The notes below the pieces were generated by a model. The model was not told where the DNA came from and searched no databases. It worked only from the letters and a program-made list of their open reading frames with translations. Shown here piece by piece: positions 9,336 through 19,855 of a stretch of DNA of 64,000 nt. A program made the translations under genes and the position numbers. Origin of the DNA: an uncultured Rhodobacterales bacterium (GTDB lineage: Bacteria; Pseudomonadota; Alphaproteobacteria; Rhodobacterales; Rhodobacteraceae); assembly GCA_903873585.1 (NCBI GenBank), contig CAIQOV010000016.1, forward strand, positions 1-64,000, written 5' to 3'. Within the stretch, counting starts at the first letter, position 1. Every line of letters begins with the position of its first letter.

Positions 9336-10367
9336 CTAGCCCGCGCAAATCCCTTGCAGCCTGATCCAGTCATTGTCTGACAGGATCGGCGCGGGCGAGA
9401 TACCCTTGAACGGGTCACCCCCGATCAACCCCGCCGTGGTTGTGCCGCTTGGGTCAAGGGTGCGGGCATAGGCGCTGGATGACAGGGCGATTTGGCGGAA
9501 CTTTTCCAGCAACTGGTCATCGGCCAAGGCCAATGGCTTGGCGCTCAGCAGGCTTTCGGCATAGCCCGAAAGGGCCCTTGCGGGCAGTTGGCCTGTGGTC
9601 AACAATTGCACGGTCGCGGCCAAGCCTGCGTGGCGCAGAACGGGAATGACGGGGTCGTTGCGTTCGGCCCGCTGCAGGGCCGCCAGAATGAAACCCGCCA
9701 AAGGCTCGGCATCCTCGGGCCCGATCACCAGCGCGTTTGACACCAGCACGATCCCCCCCGGCAGCGCCACGGCCCCCGCAACGCCGTCGCGCACCACGAC
9801 AATTTCGCCCAAGCCTTGGCCTGACAGCTTTTGACCCAAGGCCGCAGCGCCCTGTCGGCCCAAGGCACCTTGACACGCAGAGCCTGTCAGCCGCGCAACC
9901 TCTGCCACCGCAAGCTTGCCGATTTGCACCCGAGTGGCCAGTGGAAGAACTGACGCTGTGTGCCGGATCATCGCCTCGGGCAGCCAAAAGACGCCAAAGA
10001 CCACAACAAAGGTCACGGCCAAGATCAAACTTAGCCCCCGCAAGCGGCCCGGTTTCGCGCGGCGGCGGATCAGCGTGGTGCGCACGGTTTCAAGGGCTGC
10101 GATCATGTCGGGATCGTCGATTTCAACGGTTTCGCTGGGCGCACCGTCATCCAATCGGCCCGGCGTATAAAGCGCGGGCATTTCGCCGGGATTGACCCGC
10201 TCGACCGAGGGCAGCGACCAATGCGACAGCGCCATTTCATTGCGCGGATCGGCCAGAACCAGCGTGGTGTCGCGCAGGCCCACGACCACCTCACGCAATT
10301 GCGCCGAAGCCGTCAGCCGCCACAGCCCGACACATTCCAAACGCTGGTATTTGGTCAGGGCGGTCAT
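9336..10367 (-). CDS. Membrane-anchored M48-like protein lacking the HExxH site
   Basis: 343 residues: a soluble N-terminal part, one strong membrane segment at about residues 110-130, and a C-terminal domain. Residues 198-215 (GAVALPGGIVLVSNALV) closely resemble the stretch before the active site of M48 metallopeptidases, but where HEIxH should follow the sequence reads FILAALQRAERND, so the zinc site appears lost. I infer a non-catalytic (pseudo-peptidase) role. The ATG at 10367 has AAGGTG just upstream; four residues further out is another in-frame ATG. Function unknown. Confidence 0.75.
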   Translation of the reverse strand: MTALTKYQRLECVGLWRLTASAQLREVVVGLRDTTLVLADPRNEMALSHWSLPSVERVNPGEMPALYTPGRLDDGAPSETVEIDDPDMIAALETVRTTLIRRRAKPGRLRGLSLILAVTFVVVFGVFWLPEAMIRHTASVLPLATRVQIGKLAVAEVARLTGSACQGALGRQGAAALGQKLSGQGLGEIVVVRDGVAGAVALPGGIVLVSNALVIGPEDAEPLAGFILAALQRAERNDPVIPVLRHAGLAATVQLLTTGQLPARALSGYAESLLSAKPLALADDQLLEKFRQIALSSSAYARTLDPSGTTTAGLIGGDPFKGISPAPILSDNDWIRLQGICAG

Positions 10368-10541
10368 GGCACCTTGCAAGGTTGGTTTGGCAAAGCTTAC
10401 CCAATCCCCCCAAGCGCCACAATCCGCCCTAAGCCGTGAAGGGGCGCTTTGCGGGGCAATTCATGGGGCAAGGGTCGCATTCAGGCGGGAAAAGCTGCGG
10501 TTTTGGCGGTTGGATGCAGCGGCAAGGCGAAGGAGACGCAG

Positions 10542-11453
10542 GTGACAGGCGACCGGACAATGGCTGCGGCAGGCATGATTGTGATCTATGCCAGCATCAT
10601 CGGCTTCACCGACAATTTCGTGCGCGTGATCGCGGCAGAGGCGGGGCTGTGGCAGTTTCACGCCACGCGCACGGCGATGGCGATGGGGATCTTGCTTGTG
10701 GCGCTGCGCCCTTTGGGGCTGCGCTTGGGGGCTTATAACTGGCGCGCGGTGGTGGCGCGCTCTGCCATTCACGGCTTTGCCATGGTGATCTATTTTGGCG
10801 CTTTGGCCTTTTTGCCGGTGGCTTTGGTGGCGGCAGGCCTGTTCACAGCGCCGATCTTTGTGCTGCTGATCGAGCGCTTTGCTTATGGCACTCGCATTGG
10901 CCCCGTGCGCATTTTTGCTGTGGCCTTGGGCTTTGCCGGTGTGATCCTTGTTCTGGGGCCAGAGGCGATGCGCGGCGCATCCTTGCCCGCCCTGCTGCCC
11001 ATCGCCGCAGGTGCGCTTTACGCTATGGGCAACATCGCCACACGCCGCTGGTGCCCGCAAGAAAGTGCCGAGACGTTGTTGGCAGGCTTCTTTCTGGCGC
11101 TAGGGATCGCGGGGGTGATTGGCATGGTGGTGCTGGCGGTGGCTCCGTTGCCAGTGCCTTTGGGCACGGATGGTTTCTTGATGCGCGGGCCGGTTTGGCC
11201 GAGCCAAGCCTTTTGGATATGGACCTTTGTGCAAGCCGCAGGCTCGCTTCTGGGCGTGGGCTTGATGGTGCGGGCCTATCAGATTGCCGATGCCACACGG
11301 GTTTCGGTGATTGAATACACGATCCTGCCCGCTTCGGCCGCGTGGAGCTGGGCGATCTGGGGTGAAGTGCTGACGCCCTTGGCCGTAGTAGGCATGGCGA
11401 TGATCGTGGTGGCGGGTGTTTGGATTGCCCTAAGGGCAGAACCCAAGGTCTAG
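10542..11453 (+). CDS. EamA/DMT family transporter
   Basis: About ten hydrophobic segments in two homologous EamA halves, typical of drug/metabolite exporters of the inner membrane (303 residues). Visible features include the N-terminal IIGFTDNFVRV segment, the pairing of short helices around GFAMVIYFGALAFLPVALVAA, and a second half with GLMVRAYQIADATRVSVIEY. The GTG at 10542 is preferred because AAGGAGA lies 6-7 bases upstream; in-frame sequence before it is not hydrophobic and lacks a ribosome site. Substrate cannot be inferred. Confidence 0.9.
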   Translation: MTGDRTMAAAGMIVIYASIIGFTDNFVRVIAAEAGLWQFHATRTAMAMGILLVALRPLGLRLGAYNWRAVVARSAIHGFAMVIYFGALAFLPVALVAAGLFTAPIFVLLIERFAYGTRIGPVRIFAVALGFAGVILVLGPEAMRGASLPALLPIAAGALYAMGNIATRRWCPQESAETLLAGFFLALGIAGVIGMVVLAVAPLPVPLGTDGFLMRGPVWPSQAFWIWTFVQAAGSLLGVGLMVRAYQIADATRVSVIEYTILPASAAWSWAIWGEVLTPLAVVGMAMIVVAGVWIALRAEPKV

Positions 11454-11459
11454 GGCGCC

Positions 11460-11595
11460 GATTTTCGCTGAAAAATCGGTTTTCCGGGCGGCCAACGATT
11501 TTTCTGCGAAAAATCACGTTGCGCTTAGCTTCAGTGTCGCAAGACATGGAAAACTTAGACTGTCGCGTTACCAAACGATTTTTCGCAGAAAAATC
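11460..11595. repeat. Cluster of three 18-19-nt palindromic repeats between convergent genes
   Basis: Units: 11460-11477 (GATTTTCGCTGAAAAATC), 11497-11515 (GATTTTTCTGCGAAAAATC) and 11577-11595 (GATTTTTCGCAGAAAAATC). Each is a near-palindrome with 8-nt arms; neighbouring units are inverted relative to each other, so two units can pair into one long hairpin. The cluster fills the gap between eamA and tdk, which converge. Same family as the pair at 18155-18208. Likely acts as a bidirectional transcript end or a REP-like element. Confidence 0.85.
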
Positions 11596-11607
11596 GGGCA
11601 GCACAGA

Positions 11608-12189
11608 TCAAACGTCGCCCACAGCCGCACGCCAATGCCGGCGGCACAGGCTGACATAGGTTTCATTCCCGCCAATCTGCACCTGCTCGCCCTCTTTCAA
11701 CGCAACACCGTCAGCCCCACGGCGGATGACCATGGTGGCTTTTTTGCCGCAGTGGCAAATCGTGCGCACCTCGCGCATTTCATCGGCCCATGCTAGCAAG
11801 GCCGCCGAACCGGGAAAAAAGTTGCCCTGAAAATCAACCCGCAGGCCGTAGCACATTACGGGCACGCCCAGATCATCCACCGCGCGGGCCAGTTGCCAGA
11901 CTTGGGGTTTGGACAGAAACTGCGCCTCGTCTATGAAAACACACGCAACTTTACCCTTGGCAAAGCGGGCTTTGAGCTTTTCGTATAGGTCTTCATCGGG
12001 GGCAAAAGTATCGGCGGGTTCGCCGATGCCGATGCGGCTGGCGATGCGGCCTTCACCTGCGCGGCGGTCAAACTGGGCGGTGATCAGATAGGTCGCCATT
12101 CCCCCCTCGCGGTAGTTGTGCGAGGCTTGCAGCAGCAGGGTGGATTTCCCAGCATTCATCGTCGAGTAGTGAAAATACAGCTTGGCCAT
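11608..12189 (-). CDS. tdk: Thymidine kinase, type II
   Basis: Phosphorylates thymidine to dTMP with ATP; complements the salvage operon at 4.8-9.3 kb. 193 residues. P-loop STMNAGKSTLLL at residues 9-20, Walker B VFIDEAQFL, lasso/lid region VMCYGLRVDFQGNFFPGS, and C-terminal cysteine/histidine groups (CHCGKK, CRRHW) of the structural zinc site. The ATG is followed by the usual AKLYFHYSTMNAGK beginning. Downstream lies the palindromic repeat cluster. Confidence 0.96.
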   Translation of the reverse strand: MAKLYFHYSTMNAGKSTLLLQASHNYREGGMATYLITAQFDRRAGEGRIASRIGIGEPADTFAPDEDLYEKLKARFAKGKVACVFIDEAQFLSKPQVWQLARAVDDLGVPVMCYGLRVDFQGNFFPGSAALLAWADEMREVRTICHCGKKATMVIRRGADGVALKEGEQVQIGGNETYVSLCRRHWRAAVGDV

Positions 12190-12259
12190 GGGGTGATTTA
12201 GCGCAAACTGACGCAGGGTCGCAAGGCTTTGGGCCGGGGGTTAACCCGGCCCTGAGGCT

Positions 12260-13573
<1,314 letters not shown>

Positions 13574-13797
13574 TTGGGATCGTCCATCAAACAAAGGAAC
13601 AATGCACCCTCGCCTCTGACCATGTCAGAAGCCGTGCACATTGCAGGTGCCCCTGCGTGATGGTGGGAACCGTCATCCGGGCCTTTTGGTGCTCACGCGG
13701 CACGGGCTTCGGATAGGGTTCAAATGGGGGCGAAAGGCGCAAATGTCAAGCGGGCTGTTCTGCGGTGCAGAAAAGGTTGCGGCGCGGGCGGTGCGTT

Positions 13798-14562
13798 TCA
13801 GGCGAATTGTTCGACGATCAGGCGCTCTTCCAAACCGTGGCCGGGGTCAAACAGGATGCGGTGGATCACATTGGGTTCTGAGCGGATTTCAACCGAAAGC
13901 ACATCGGTGACGGGCCTTGTGTCGGCATCTGCCCGCACGGGGCGCTTTTGCGGGTCTAGCACTTCAAACCGCACCACGGCCCCTTTTGGCAGCAAAGCCC
14001 CCCGCCAGCGGCGCGGGCGAAAGGCGGCGACGGCGGTTAACGCCAGCACATCAGCGCCGATGGGCAAGATTGGCCCATGGGCGGAATAGTTGTAGGCGGT
14101 TGACCCTGCGGGCGTTGACAAAAGGCAGCCATCACAAACCAGTTCGGGCATACGCTCTTTGCCATCGACCAAAATGCGCAGTTTGGCGGCTTGGGGGCCC
14201 ATGCGCAAAAGCGAGACTTCGTTGATCGCCAAGGCGTGCGTGACAGTTCCATCTGTGCTGGTGGCGGTCATGGCCAAGGGGTTCAGCACGGCTTCTTCGG
14301 CCAAAGCCAGCCGTTCGGGCAAAGCATCTAGCGAGAAGGTGTTCATCAAAAACCCAACCGTGCCGCAGTTCATGCCATACACCGGCAGGCCCGCGCTGTG
14401 ATCGTCGTGCAGGGTTTGCAGCATAAAGCCGTCACCGCCCAAGGCCACGATGATCTGCGCACTGTCCAGATCGGTCTGGCCATAGCGTGCCGTCAGGGCC
14501 ACCAGCGCCTCTTGGGCGGCAGGGGCGGGGCTGGCGCGGAATGCGATTTGGCCTTGGGGCAC
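13798..14562 (-). CDS. nadK: NAD kinase
   Basis: Phosphorylates NAD+ to NADP+. 254 residues. The diagnostic GGDG motif (VALGGDGFMLQTL) lies near residue 44, NCGTVGFLMN follows, then ALAINEVSLLR, and the substrate-binding STPAGSTAYNYSAHGPI. Slightly short relative to many family members but complete for alphaproteobacteria. Upstream 13574-13797 (between this gene and rhlE) shows no additional gene. Confidence 0.96.
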   Translation of the reverse strand: MPQGQIAFRASPAPAAQEALVALTARYGQTDLDSAQIIVALGGDGFMLQTLHDDHSAGLPVYGMNCGTVGFLMNTFSLDALPERLALAEEAVLNPLAMTATSTDGTVTHALAINEVSLLRMGPQAAKLRILVDGKERMPELVCDGCLLSTPAGSTAYNYSAHGPILPIGADVLALTAVAAFRPRRWRGALLPKGAVVRFEVLDPQKRPVRADADTRPVTDVLSVEIRSEPNVIHRILFDPGHGLEERLIVEQFA

Positions 14563-14659
14563 GGGGTTTCTCCATCAAGTGCCGCCACTCTTGGCAGGGT
14601 TGTGGCAGAACTCAACCCCCGGCTTTCAAGGGGCTTGCGGTTTTCAAAAGCCAAGCTAG

Positions 14660-14675
14660 GTTTCCTATCGGAAAC
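14660..14675. promoter_or_regulatory. Inverted repeat upstream of glyA
   Basis: GTTTCCTATCGGAAAC: 6-nt arms GTTTCC/GGAAAC with a 4-base centre, about 95 bases before the glyA start and in the nadK-glyA divergent gap. Symmetry and position fit a repressor/activator site, but no regulator is known from the sequence. Confidence 0.4.
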
Positions 14676-14768
14676 TTTTATCGTGTGCGATCCAAAACCT
14701 GTCGCTTTCTGCCTTTCATGCGCGGAAAGTCTGGGTCTAGATAGCGCCAAGCCATATTGGAGAGCCCC

Positions 14769-16064
14769 ATGACCAAGACCCACCGCGACGCCGGTTTCTT
14801 CACCGAGCATCTGTCGACCCGCGACCCTGACCTGTTCGGCGCGATCACCTCTGAACTGGGCCGTCAGCGCGACGAGATCGAACTGATTGCATCCGAAAAC
14901 ATCGTCAGCCGCGCCGTGATGGAAGCGCAAGGCTCGGTGATGACCAACAAATACGCCGAAGGCTATCCGGGCAAGCGCTATTACGGCGGCTGCGACTATG
15001 TCGATGTGGCTGAAAATCTGGCGATTTCGCGGGCTTGCCAGTTGTTTGGCGTGGCTTATGCCAATGTGCAGCCCAATTCGGGCAGCCAAGCCAACCAAGG
15101 CGTGTTTCAAGCGCTGCTCAAGCCGGGCGATACCATCTTGGGCATGAACCTCGCATCCGGCGGGCACTTGACCCATGGGGCCGCGCCCAACCAGTCGGGC
15201 AAGTGGTTCAACGCCGTGCAATACGGTGTGCGCAAGCAAGACAGCCTGATCGACTATGACGAGGTTGAGCGTTTGGCTGTCGAATCACAGCCCAAGATGA
15301 TCATCGCAGGTGGCTCTGCCGTGCCGCGCCAGATCGACTTTGCCAAGTTCCGCGCGATTGCCGACAAAGTTGGCGCGTATCTGCTGGTTGATATGGCGCA
15401 CTTTGCGGGTCTTGTGGCGGGTGGACACCATCCGTCACCCTTCCCCTATGCTGACGTTGCCACCACCACGACGCACAAAACCCTGCGCGGCCCGCGCGGC
15501 GGCATGATCTTGACCAACAACGAAGAACTGGCCAAGAAATTCAACTCGGCCATCTTCCCCGGCATCCAAGGCGGCCCCTTGATGCACGTGATCGCCGCCA
15601 AAGCCGTCGCTTTTGGCGAAGCGCTGCGGCCAGAGTTCAAGGCCTATACCGGCCAAGTCATCGTCAATGCCAAGGCTTTGGCGGATGAGTTGATGAAGGG
15701 CGGGCTGGATATCGTCACCGGCGGCACGGATACACATGTGATGCTGGTTGACCTGCGCCCCAAGGGCGTGAAGGGCAACGCGACCGAAAAAGCGCTGGGC
15801 CGTGCGCATATCACTTGCAACAAGAACGGCATCCCGTTTGACCCCGAAAAGCCCACAGTCACCTCGGGCGTGCGGCTTGGCACGCCGGCCGGCACCACGC
15901 GCGGCTTTGGTGAGGATGAGTTTCGCCAGATTGGCCGCTGGATCGTGGAAGTGGTCGATGGCTTGGCCGCCAATGGCGAAGAGGGCAACGGCGCGGTTGA
16001 AGCTGCGGTGAAAGCCAAGGTCGAAGCGCTGTGCCACGCCTTCCCGATCTATCCGGGCCTGTAA
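14769..16064 (+). CDS. glyA: Serine hydroxymethyltransferase
   Basis: PLP enzyme interconverting serine and glycine with tetrahydrofolate; main source of C1 units. 431 residues. [14 protein letters not shown] and the PLP-lysine motif [14 protein letters not shown] (Lys237) are intact, as are YYGGCDYVD and NSGSQANQ. The ATG at 14769 has GGAGAG seven bases upstream, better than the in-frame start 12 bases earlier. Followed after three bases by the DUF817 gene. Confidence 0.97.
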   Translation: MTKTHRDAGFFTEHLSTRDPDLFGAITSELGRQRDEIELIASENIVSRAVMEAQGSVMTNKYAEGYPGKRYYGGCDYVDVAENLAISRACQLFGVAYANVQPNSGSQANQGVFQALLKPGDTILGMNLASGGHLTHGAAPNQSGKWFNAVQYGVRKQDSLIDYDEVERLAVESQPKMIIAGGSAVPRQIDFAKFRAIADKVGAYLLVDMAHFAGLVAGGHHPSPFPYADVATTTTHKTLRGPRGGMILTNNEELAKKFNSAIFPGIQGGPLMHVIAAKAVAFGEALRPEFKAYTGQVIVNAKALADELMKGGLDIVTGGTDTHVMLVDLRPKGVKGNATEKALGRAHITCNKNGIPFDPEKPTVTSGVRLGTPAGTTRGFGEDEFRQIGRWIVEVVDGLAANGEEGNGAVEAAVKAKVEALCHAFPIYPGL

Positions 16065-16067
16065 AAG

Positions 16068-16949
16068 ATGACGCCCTTGGCCAAGGCTAGGGGCACCAGA
16101 ACACTTGAACGCGCGCTCGGTGATCGGGCGCGCGTTTTGCTGCCGCCTAGCGTCGCTGAGTTTGTTATGTTCGTGCTAAAGCAGGGCTGGGCGTGTTTGT
16201 TTGGCGGGCTGATGCTGGGGACGATTGTGGTGTCAAAGGCGGTTTGGCACGACGATTGGGCCTTGCACCGCTACGATGCGCTGTTCCTGTTCGCACTCGC
16301 CGTGCAGGGCCTGTTTCTGTGGGCCAGGCTGGAAACTTGGGCCGAGGCGCGGGTGATTGTGCTGTTCCACCTGACCGGCACGGCGATGGAATGGTTCAAG
16401 GTGGGGGCTGGGTCTTGGGCCTATCCCGAACTTGGGCTGGTCAAACTGCTGGGCGTGCCGTTGTTTTCAGGCTTCATGTATGCCGCGGTTGGCAGTTACA
16501 TCGCGCGGGTGATCCGCATCTTTCAGATGCGCTTTGCGCCCTATCCGCCCTTGTGGCAAAGCTTTGTGCTGGCGGGGGCGATCTATGTGAACTTCTTTGC
16601 CCATCACGTTCTGCCCGACATCAGGCTGGGCCTTTTCGCCGCAACAGGGCTGCTGTTTTGGCGCACAAGGGTTTGGTTTGTTGTGTCAAAGCGCGAACGA
16701 TGGATGCCCATGATTATGGCCGCGTTTCTATCCAGCCTAGCGCTTTGGCTGGCCGAGAATATCGGCACGATGACTGGCAAATGGCTTTATTCCGGCCATA
16801 TTGCGCGGCATTGGACGGGGATGGGCAAGTTGGGATCGTGGTATTTGCTGTTGTATGTGGCCTTTGTGACCGTGTCTTTGGTCAGCCGCGCGGCGTTAGA
16901 GCCTGAATCAAAAGCACTCACACAAACCCGCGCCCATGCAAGACGCTGA
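16068..16949 (+). CDS. DUF817 family integral membrane protein
   Basis: 293 residues with about seven to eight hydrophobic segments. The sequences HLTGTAMEWFKVGAGSWAYPE, YAAVGSYIARV, NFFAHHVLPD and WLAENIGTMTGKWLYSG recur in the DUF817 family, a group of uncharacterised inner-membrane proteins with conserved His, Glu and Trp residues. Three bases after glyA, so probably read through from it. No clear Shine-Dalgarno precedes the ATG; an internal start near residue 34 is possible. Its end overlaps the convergent neighbour by 32 bases. Confidence 0.85.
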   Translation: MTPLAKARGTRTLERALGDRARVLLPPSVAEFVMFVLKQGWACLFGGLMLGTIVVSKAVWHDDWALHRYDALFLFALAVQGLFLWARLETWAEARVIVLFHLTGTAMEWFKVGAGSWAYPELGLVKLLGVPLFSGFMYAAVGSYIARVIRIFQMRFAPYPPLWQSFVLAGAIYVNFFAHHVLPDIRLGLFAATGLLFWRTRVWFVVSKRERWMPMIMAAFLSSLALWLAENIGTMTGKWLYSGHIARHWTGMGKLGSWYLLLYVAFVTVSLVSRAALEPESKALTQTRAHARR

Positions 16950-17289
16950 CCCATAGCACAATCACCGCCAGCAGGGCAAAGGCGATGCGGGCGGCGGTGT
17001 CTAAGATCACGGTGCGGCGACGCTGCGCGCGGTTCAGGTTGCGCAGGTAGGCAAAGCATATGTGATAGGCGTGGCCAAGCGCGTCAGGGTCGAGTTGGGC
17101 GCGCAGCTTGGGGCTTTGGGCGATCTGGTGCGCTGCAACCAGTTGCCGTGCCGCCTTGCGCACCGTGCGCGGCAGGCGCGCGTTGGCGCGGTTTACGCGG
17201 CTCTCAAGCGTGGGGCCACAAACCCGCAGCCGCTGGGCCAACAGGGCAGATAGGCTTTCGGCCATCTGTTCGATTGTCAGTGTCGTCAT
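16918..17289 (-). CDS. Conserved-looking hypothetical protein with C-terminal membrane anchor
   Basis: 123 residues: an Arg/Ala-rich helical soluble part and a single membrane segment at about residues 100-118 followed by a short tail, so a tail-anchored inner-membrane protein. No domain recognised. Converges on the DUF817 gene with a 32-base overlap at the 3' ends. Codon usage resembles its neighbours, which supports a real gene. Confidence 0.65.
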   Translation of the reverse strand: MTTLTIEQMAESLSALLAQRLRVCGPTLESRVNRANARLPRTVRKAARQLVAAHQIAQSPKLRAQLDPDALGHAYHICFAYLRNLNRAQRRRTVILDTAARIAFALLAVIVLWVSVLHGRGFV

Positions 17290-17380
17290 CCCCGCCCCGC
17301 ACGTTGCGCGCTTTTAGCTTGCACAGACCTTGCGTTCAACGGCTATGGCCGAGGTTAGGGCGCTGCGGTAATGTCGGCGC

Positions 17381-18148
17381 ATGCTGAACACGATCCTGCA
17401 CCCCGCTCGTCAAGACAAAGACCTCCCGCCCTTGGTGATTGCGCATGGCCTGTTCGGCTCGGGGCGCAACTGGGGGGCTATTGCACGCAGCTTGGCGACA
17501 CGGCGCGATGTGGTGGCGGTGGATATGCGCAACCATGGCAGCAGTTTTCGCGCCGACAGCCAAAGCTACGCCGACATGGCGGGCGATCTGGCCGAAGTTT
17601 TGGCTAGCCTTGGGCAGGCTGACCTTTTGGGGCACTCGATGGGTGGCAAGGCCGCGATGCAGCTTGCGCTGACCCAAGGCCATTTGCTGCGCCGGTTGGT
17701 TGTGGCCGATATTGCGCCCGTCGCCTATACCCATGATCAAACCCGCCACATCGCTGCAATGCGCGGCCTTGATCTGGACGGGATTAGCACAAGAGCGCAA
17801 GCAGATGACCGCTTGGCCCAACAGGTCGAAGACCCATCCCTGCGCGCGTTTTTCTTGCAATCCTTGGACCTTAAGGCCACCCCGCCCGTCTGGCGGCTGA
17901 ACCTTGATGTGCTAGAGGCAGCCATGCCCCAAATCATCGGCTGGCCCGATACCCAAGGTTGCTTTGACGGGCCGACACTGTTTCTGACCGGTTCACAAAG
18001 TGCTTATGTGAAGGTCGAAGACCGCACGGCCATTCGCGCGCTGTTCCCCCATGCGCGCTTTGCCAAACTGATGGGGGCAGGGCATTGGCTGCATGCGGAA
18101 AAACCCAAAGCTTTCGCCGAGACTGTGGCGCTATTTTTGGACGCTTAG
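17381..18148 (+). CDS. Alpha/beta hydrolase (esterase, YbfF-like)
   Basis: 255 residues. Oxyanion region VIAHGLFGSGRNW near residue 20, nucleophile elbow LLGHSMGGKAAM (Ser near residue 88), and catalytic His in GAGHWLHAEKP near the C-terminus. The DMRNHGSS stretch is typical of the YbfF/ABHD11 esterase group acting on short acyl thioesters or esters. Likely monocistronic; a palindromic repeat pair follows seven bases after the stop. Confidence 0.88.
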   Translation: MLNTILHPARQDKDLPPLVIAHGLFGSGRNWGAIARSLATRRDVVAVDMRNHGSSFRADSQSYADMAGDLAEVLASLGQADLLGHSMGGKAAMQLALTQGHLLRRLVVADIAPVAYTHDQTRHIAAMRGLDLDGISTRAQADDRLAQQVEDPSLRAFFLQSLDLKATPPVWRLNLDVLEAAMPQIIGWPDTQGCFDGPTLFLTGSQSAYVKVEDRTAIRALFPHARFAKLMGAGHWLHAEKPKAFAETVALFLDA

Positions 18149-18154
18149 GGCAAA

Positions 18155-18208
18155 GATTTTTCGCAGAAAAATCGTTTGCGTTGGGTCACGATTTTTCTGC
18201 GAAAAATC
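18155..18208. repeat. Inverted pair of 19-nt palindromic repeats between convergent genes
   Basis: Unit GATTTTTCGCAGAAAAATC at 18155-18173 and its reverse complement at 18190-18208. Because the units are inverted, 20 bases on each side can pair into one long stem with a 14-nt loop. It sits between the hydrolase gene and cytochrome b561, which converge, as does the related cluster at 11460-11595. Likely a bidirectional transcript end, though no long U-run follows. Confidence 0.85.
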
Positions 18209-18262
18209 AGGCTCAGGTGCCAAGGCCAGCGTGACAGGGCCTTGGCTTTGCTGCAAAAACCC

Positions 18263-18748
18263 TTAGCCCGCCTTGCGCATCCGGTTCAACAGGCCGTCTT
18301 TCAGGAAGACGTGGTGATAAATCGCCGCCGCCACATGCAAGCCAATCAGCGCCCAAAGCAGCGATTTCAGCAGTTCGGCGTGCAACTCGCCCAAGGTTTC
18401 AAACCCGCCAAAAAACGCCAAAAGGCCCGTGACAGGCATGGCGATCATCAGGGCGTACAGCGCAAGATGGCCCGCATCTCCGGCCAGTTTCAGCAATGGA
18501 TTTGTGCCCGCAGGCGCATGGGGCACGCCGCGCGTGACCCGCAAAACCAAGCGCCACGCCACAAAGGCCAGCACCGCGACACCCACGATGATATGCACCC
18601 AAGCGCCGGTTGTGGTGGGGGTGGGGCCGGTTTGTTCAATCTGCCGCCACAATTCCGACATGGCGTCGCTGAAGATCAGGTTGAACGCGATCAGCAGGGC
18701 AACGGCCCAGTGCAAAGCGATTTGGGTGCGTGAATAGCCTTTGACCAT
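18263..18748 (-). CDS. Cytochrome b561 family protein
   Basis: 161 residues, four membrane helices, haem-b protein of the inner membrane. Histidines in ALHWAVALL, GAWVHIIVGV, AGHLALYALM, and GLHVAAAIYHH provide the two axial pairs expected of bacterial b561 (CybB-like) proteins that move electrons from quinol. The ATG at 18748 has GGAGGGA upstream. Electron acceptor not evident: no YceI gene adjoins it. Confidence 0.92.
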   Translation of the reverse strand: MVKGYSRTQIALHWAVALLIAFNLIFSDAMSELWRQIEQTGPTPTTTGAWVHIIVGVAVLAFVAWRLVLRVTRGVPHAPAGTNPLLKLAGDAGHLALYALMIAMPVTGLLAFFGGFETLGELHAELLKSLLWALIGLHVAAAIYHHVFLKDGLLNRMRKAG

Positions 18749-18796
18749 GGGTCCCTCCAAGGGGTTATGTGTTGGGCGCGCTGTGCCCTGACTGGG

Positions 18797-19855
18797 TTAA
18801 ACTGTCAAGCTAACGCTGCCTTGGGCGGCGGATTGCTCTGCCCTATCAAGCATCTTTTGCAAGGCAGCGCCCCGCGCGAAATCAGGATCAGCCACGCCTT
18901 CACCGCGAATGGCCGCGATGAAGCGTTCATAGATCGTGCCCAGAACGGGGCACTCTACCGTGGCCCAAGTGGCGCTTTCCAGATCGGGCGCAAGGCAGGC
19001 GCGCAGTGACGAGGTGTTGCGCTCCCACGCCACCTCTAGCCCGCCTTTGGTGCCATAAATCCGCAGGCGCAGGTCATTGAGATGCCCGCTGGCAAAGCGC
19101 GTCGCCCCCACCGTGCCTAGGGCCCCATTCGCCAGACGCAGGTGCATGGCGACGCTGTCGTTGGCATCCAAAGGATACTCGCCAATCTTATCGCCCGCAG
19201 CTTTGGGAAAAGTGGCCAAGCGGGCCGAGATGTCTTTGACCTTTTGCCCTGCGACAAAGGTTGCAAAATCAAGGATATGAATGCCCACATCGCCCAAGAC
19301 GCCCTTTGATCCATGCTTTGTTGAAAGCCGCCACAGCCATTGGCTTTCGCTATCCCAATGGCCCCAAGCGGGTTGGGTCAGCCACGATTGCAGGTAAGAG
19401 GCTTCAAAATGCCGCACCTCGCCAATCGCGCCTTCGGCCACCATCTGTGCCGCCTTTTGCATAGCAGCCACGTTGCGATAGCTAAGGTTGACCATATTGA
19501 CGACACCCGCCGTGGCGGCCGCATCGGCCATAGCCTGCGCCTGCGCCTCGCTGGTGGCGAGGGGTTTTTCGCACAGGATATGCTTGCGCGCCGCCAGCAC
19601 GGGCATGGTGGTGGCGTAATGCGCGGCATCGGGGGTGACGTTGGTCACCGCATCAAATTCGCCCCACGCCAAGGCTTCGTCTAAGCTGGCAAAGCCTTTG
19701 GCGATTTGGTGCTTGGCACAAAAGGCTGCCAGTTGTTCGGGCCGCGTGTCTACCCCCGCCACAAGGGTAACGCCCTCGATCTTGGCGAAATGTTCGGCGT
19801 GGTTGGCGGCCATGCCGCCGGTGCCAAGGATCAGAATGCGCACGGGTTTAGACAT
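18797..19855 (-). CDS. Gfo/Idh/MocA family oxidoreductase
   Basis: 352 residues. N-terminal Rossmann fold (RILILGTGGMAANHAEHF), CEKPLA motif near residue 98, and the C-terminal substrate domain with GDVGIHILDF. NAD(P)-dependent sugar or polyol dehydrogenase by family. The ATG overlaps the thuA stop by one base, so the pair is coupled; ThuA partners often process disaccharides to 3-keto forms. Exact substrate unknown. Confidence 0.92.
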   Translation of the reverse strand: MSKPVRILILGTGGMAANHAEHFAKIEGVTLVAGVDTRPEQLAAFCAKHQIAKGFASLDEALAWGEFDAVTNVTPDAAHYATTMPVLAARKHILCEKPLATSEAQAQAMADAAATAGVVNMVNLSYRNVAAMQKAAQMVAEGAIGEVRHFEASYLQSWLTQPAWGHWDSESQWLWRLSTKHGSKGVLGDVGIHILDFATFVAGQKVKDISARLATFPKAAGDKIGEYPLDANDSVAMHLRLANGALGTVGATRFASGHLNDLRLRIYGTKGGLEVAWERNTSSLRACLAPDLESATWATVECPVLGTIYERFIAAIRGEGVADPDFARGAALQKMLDRAEQSAAQGSVSLTV

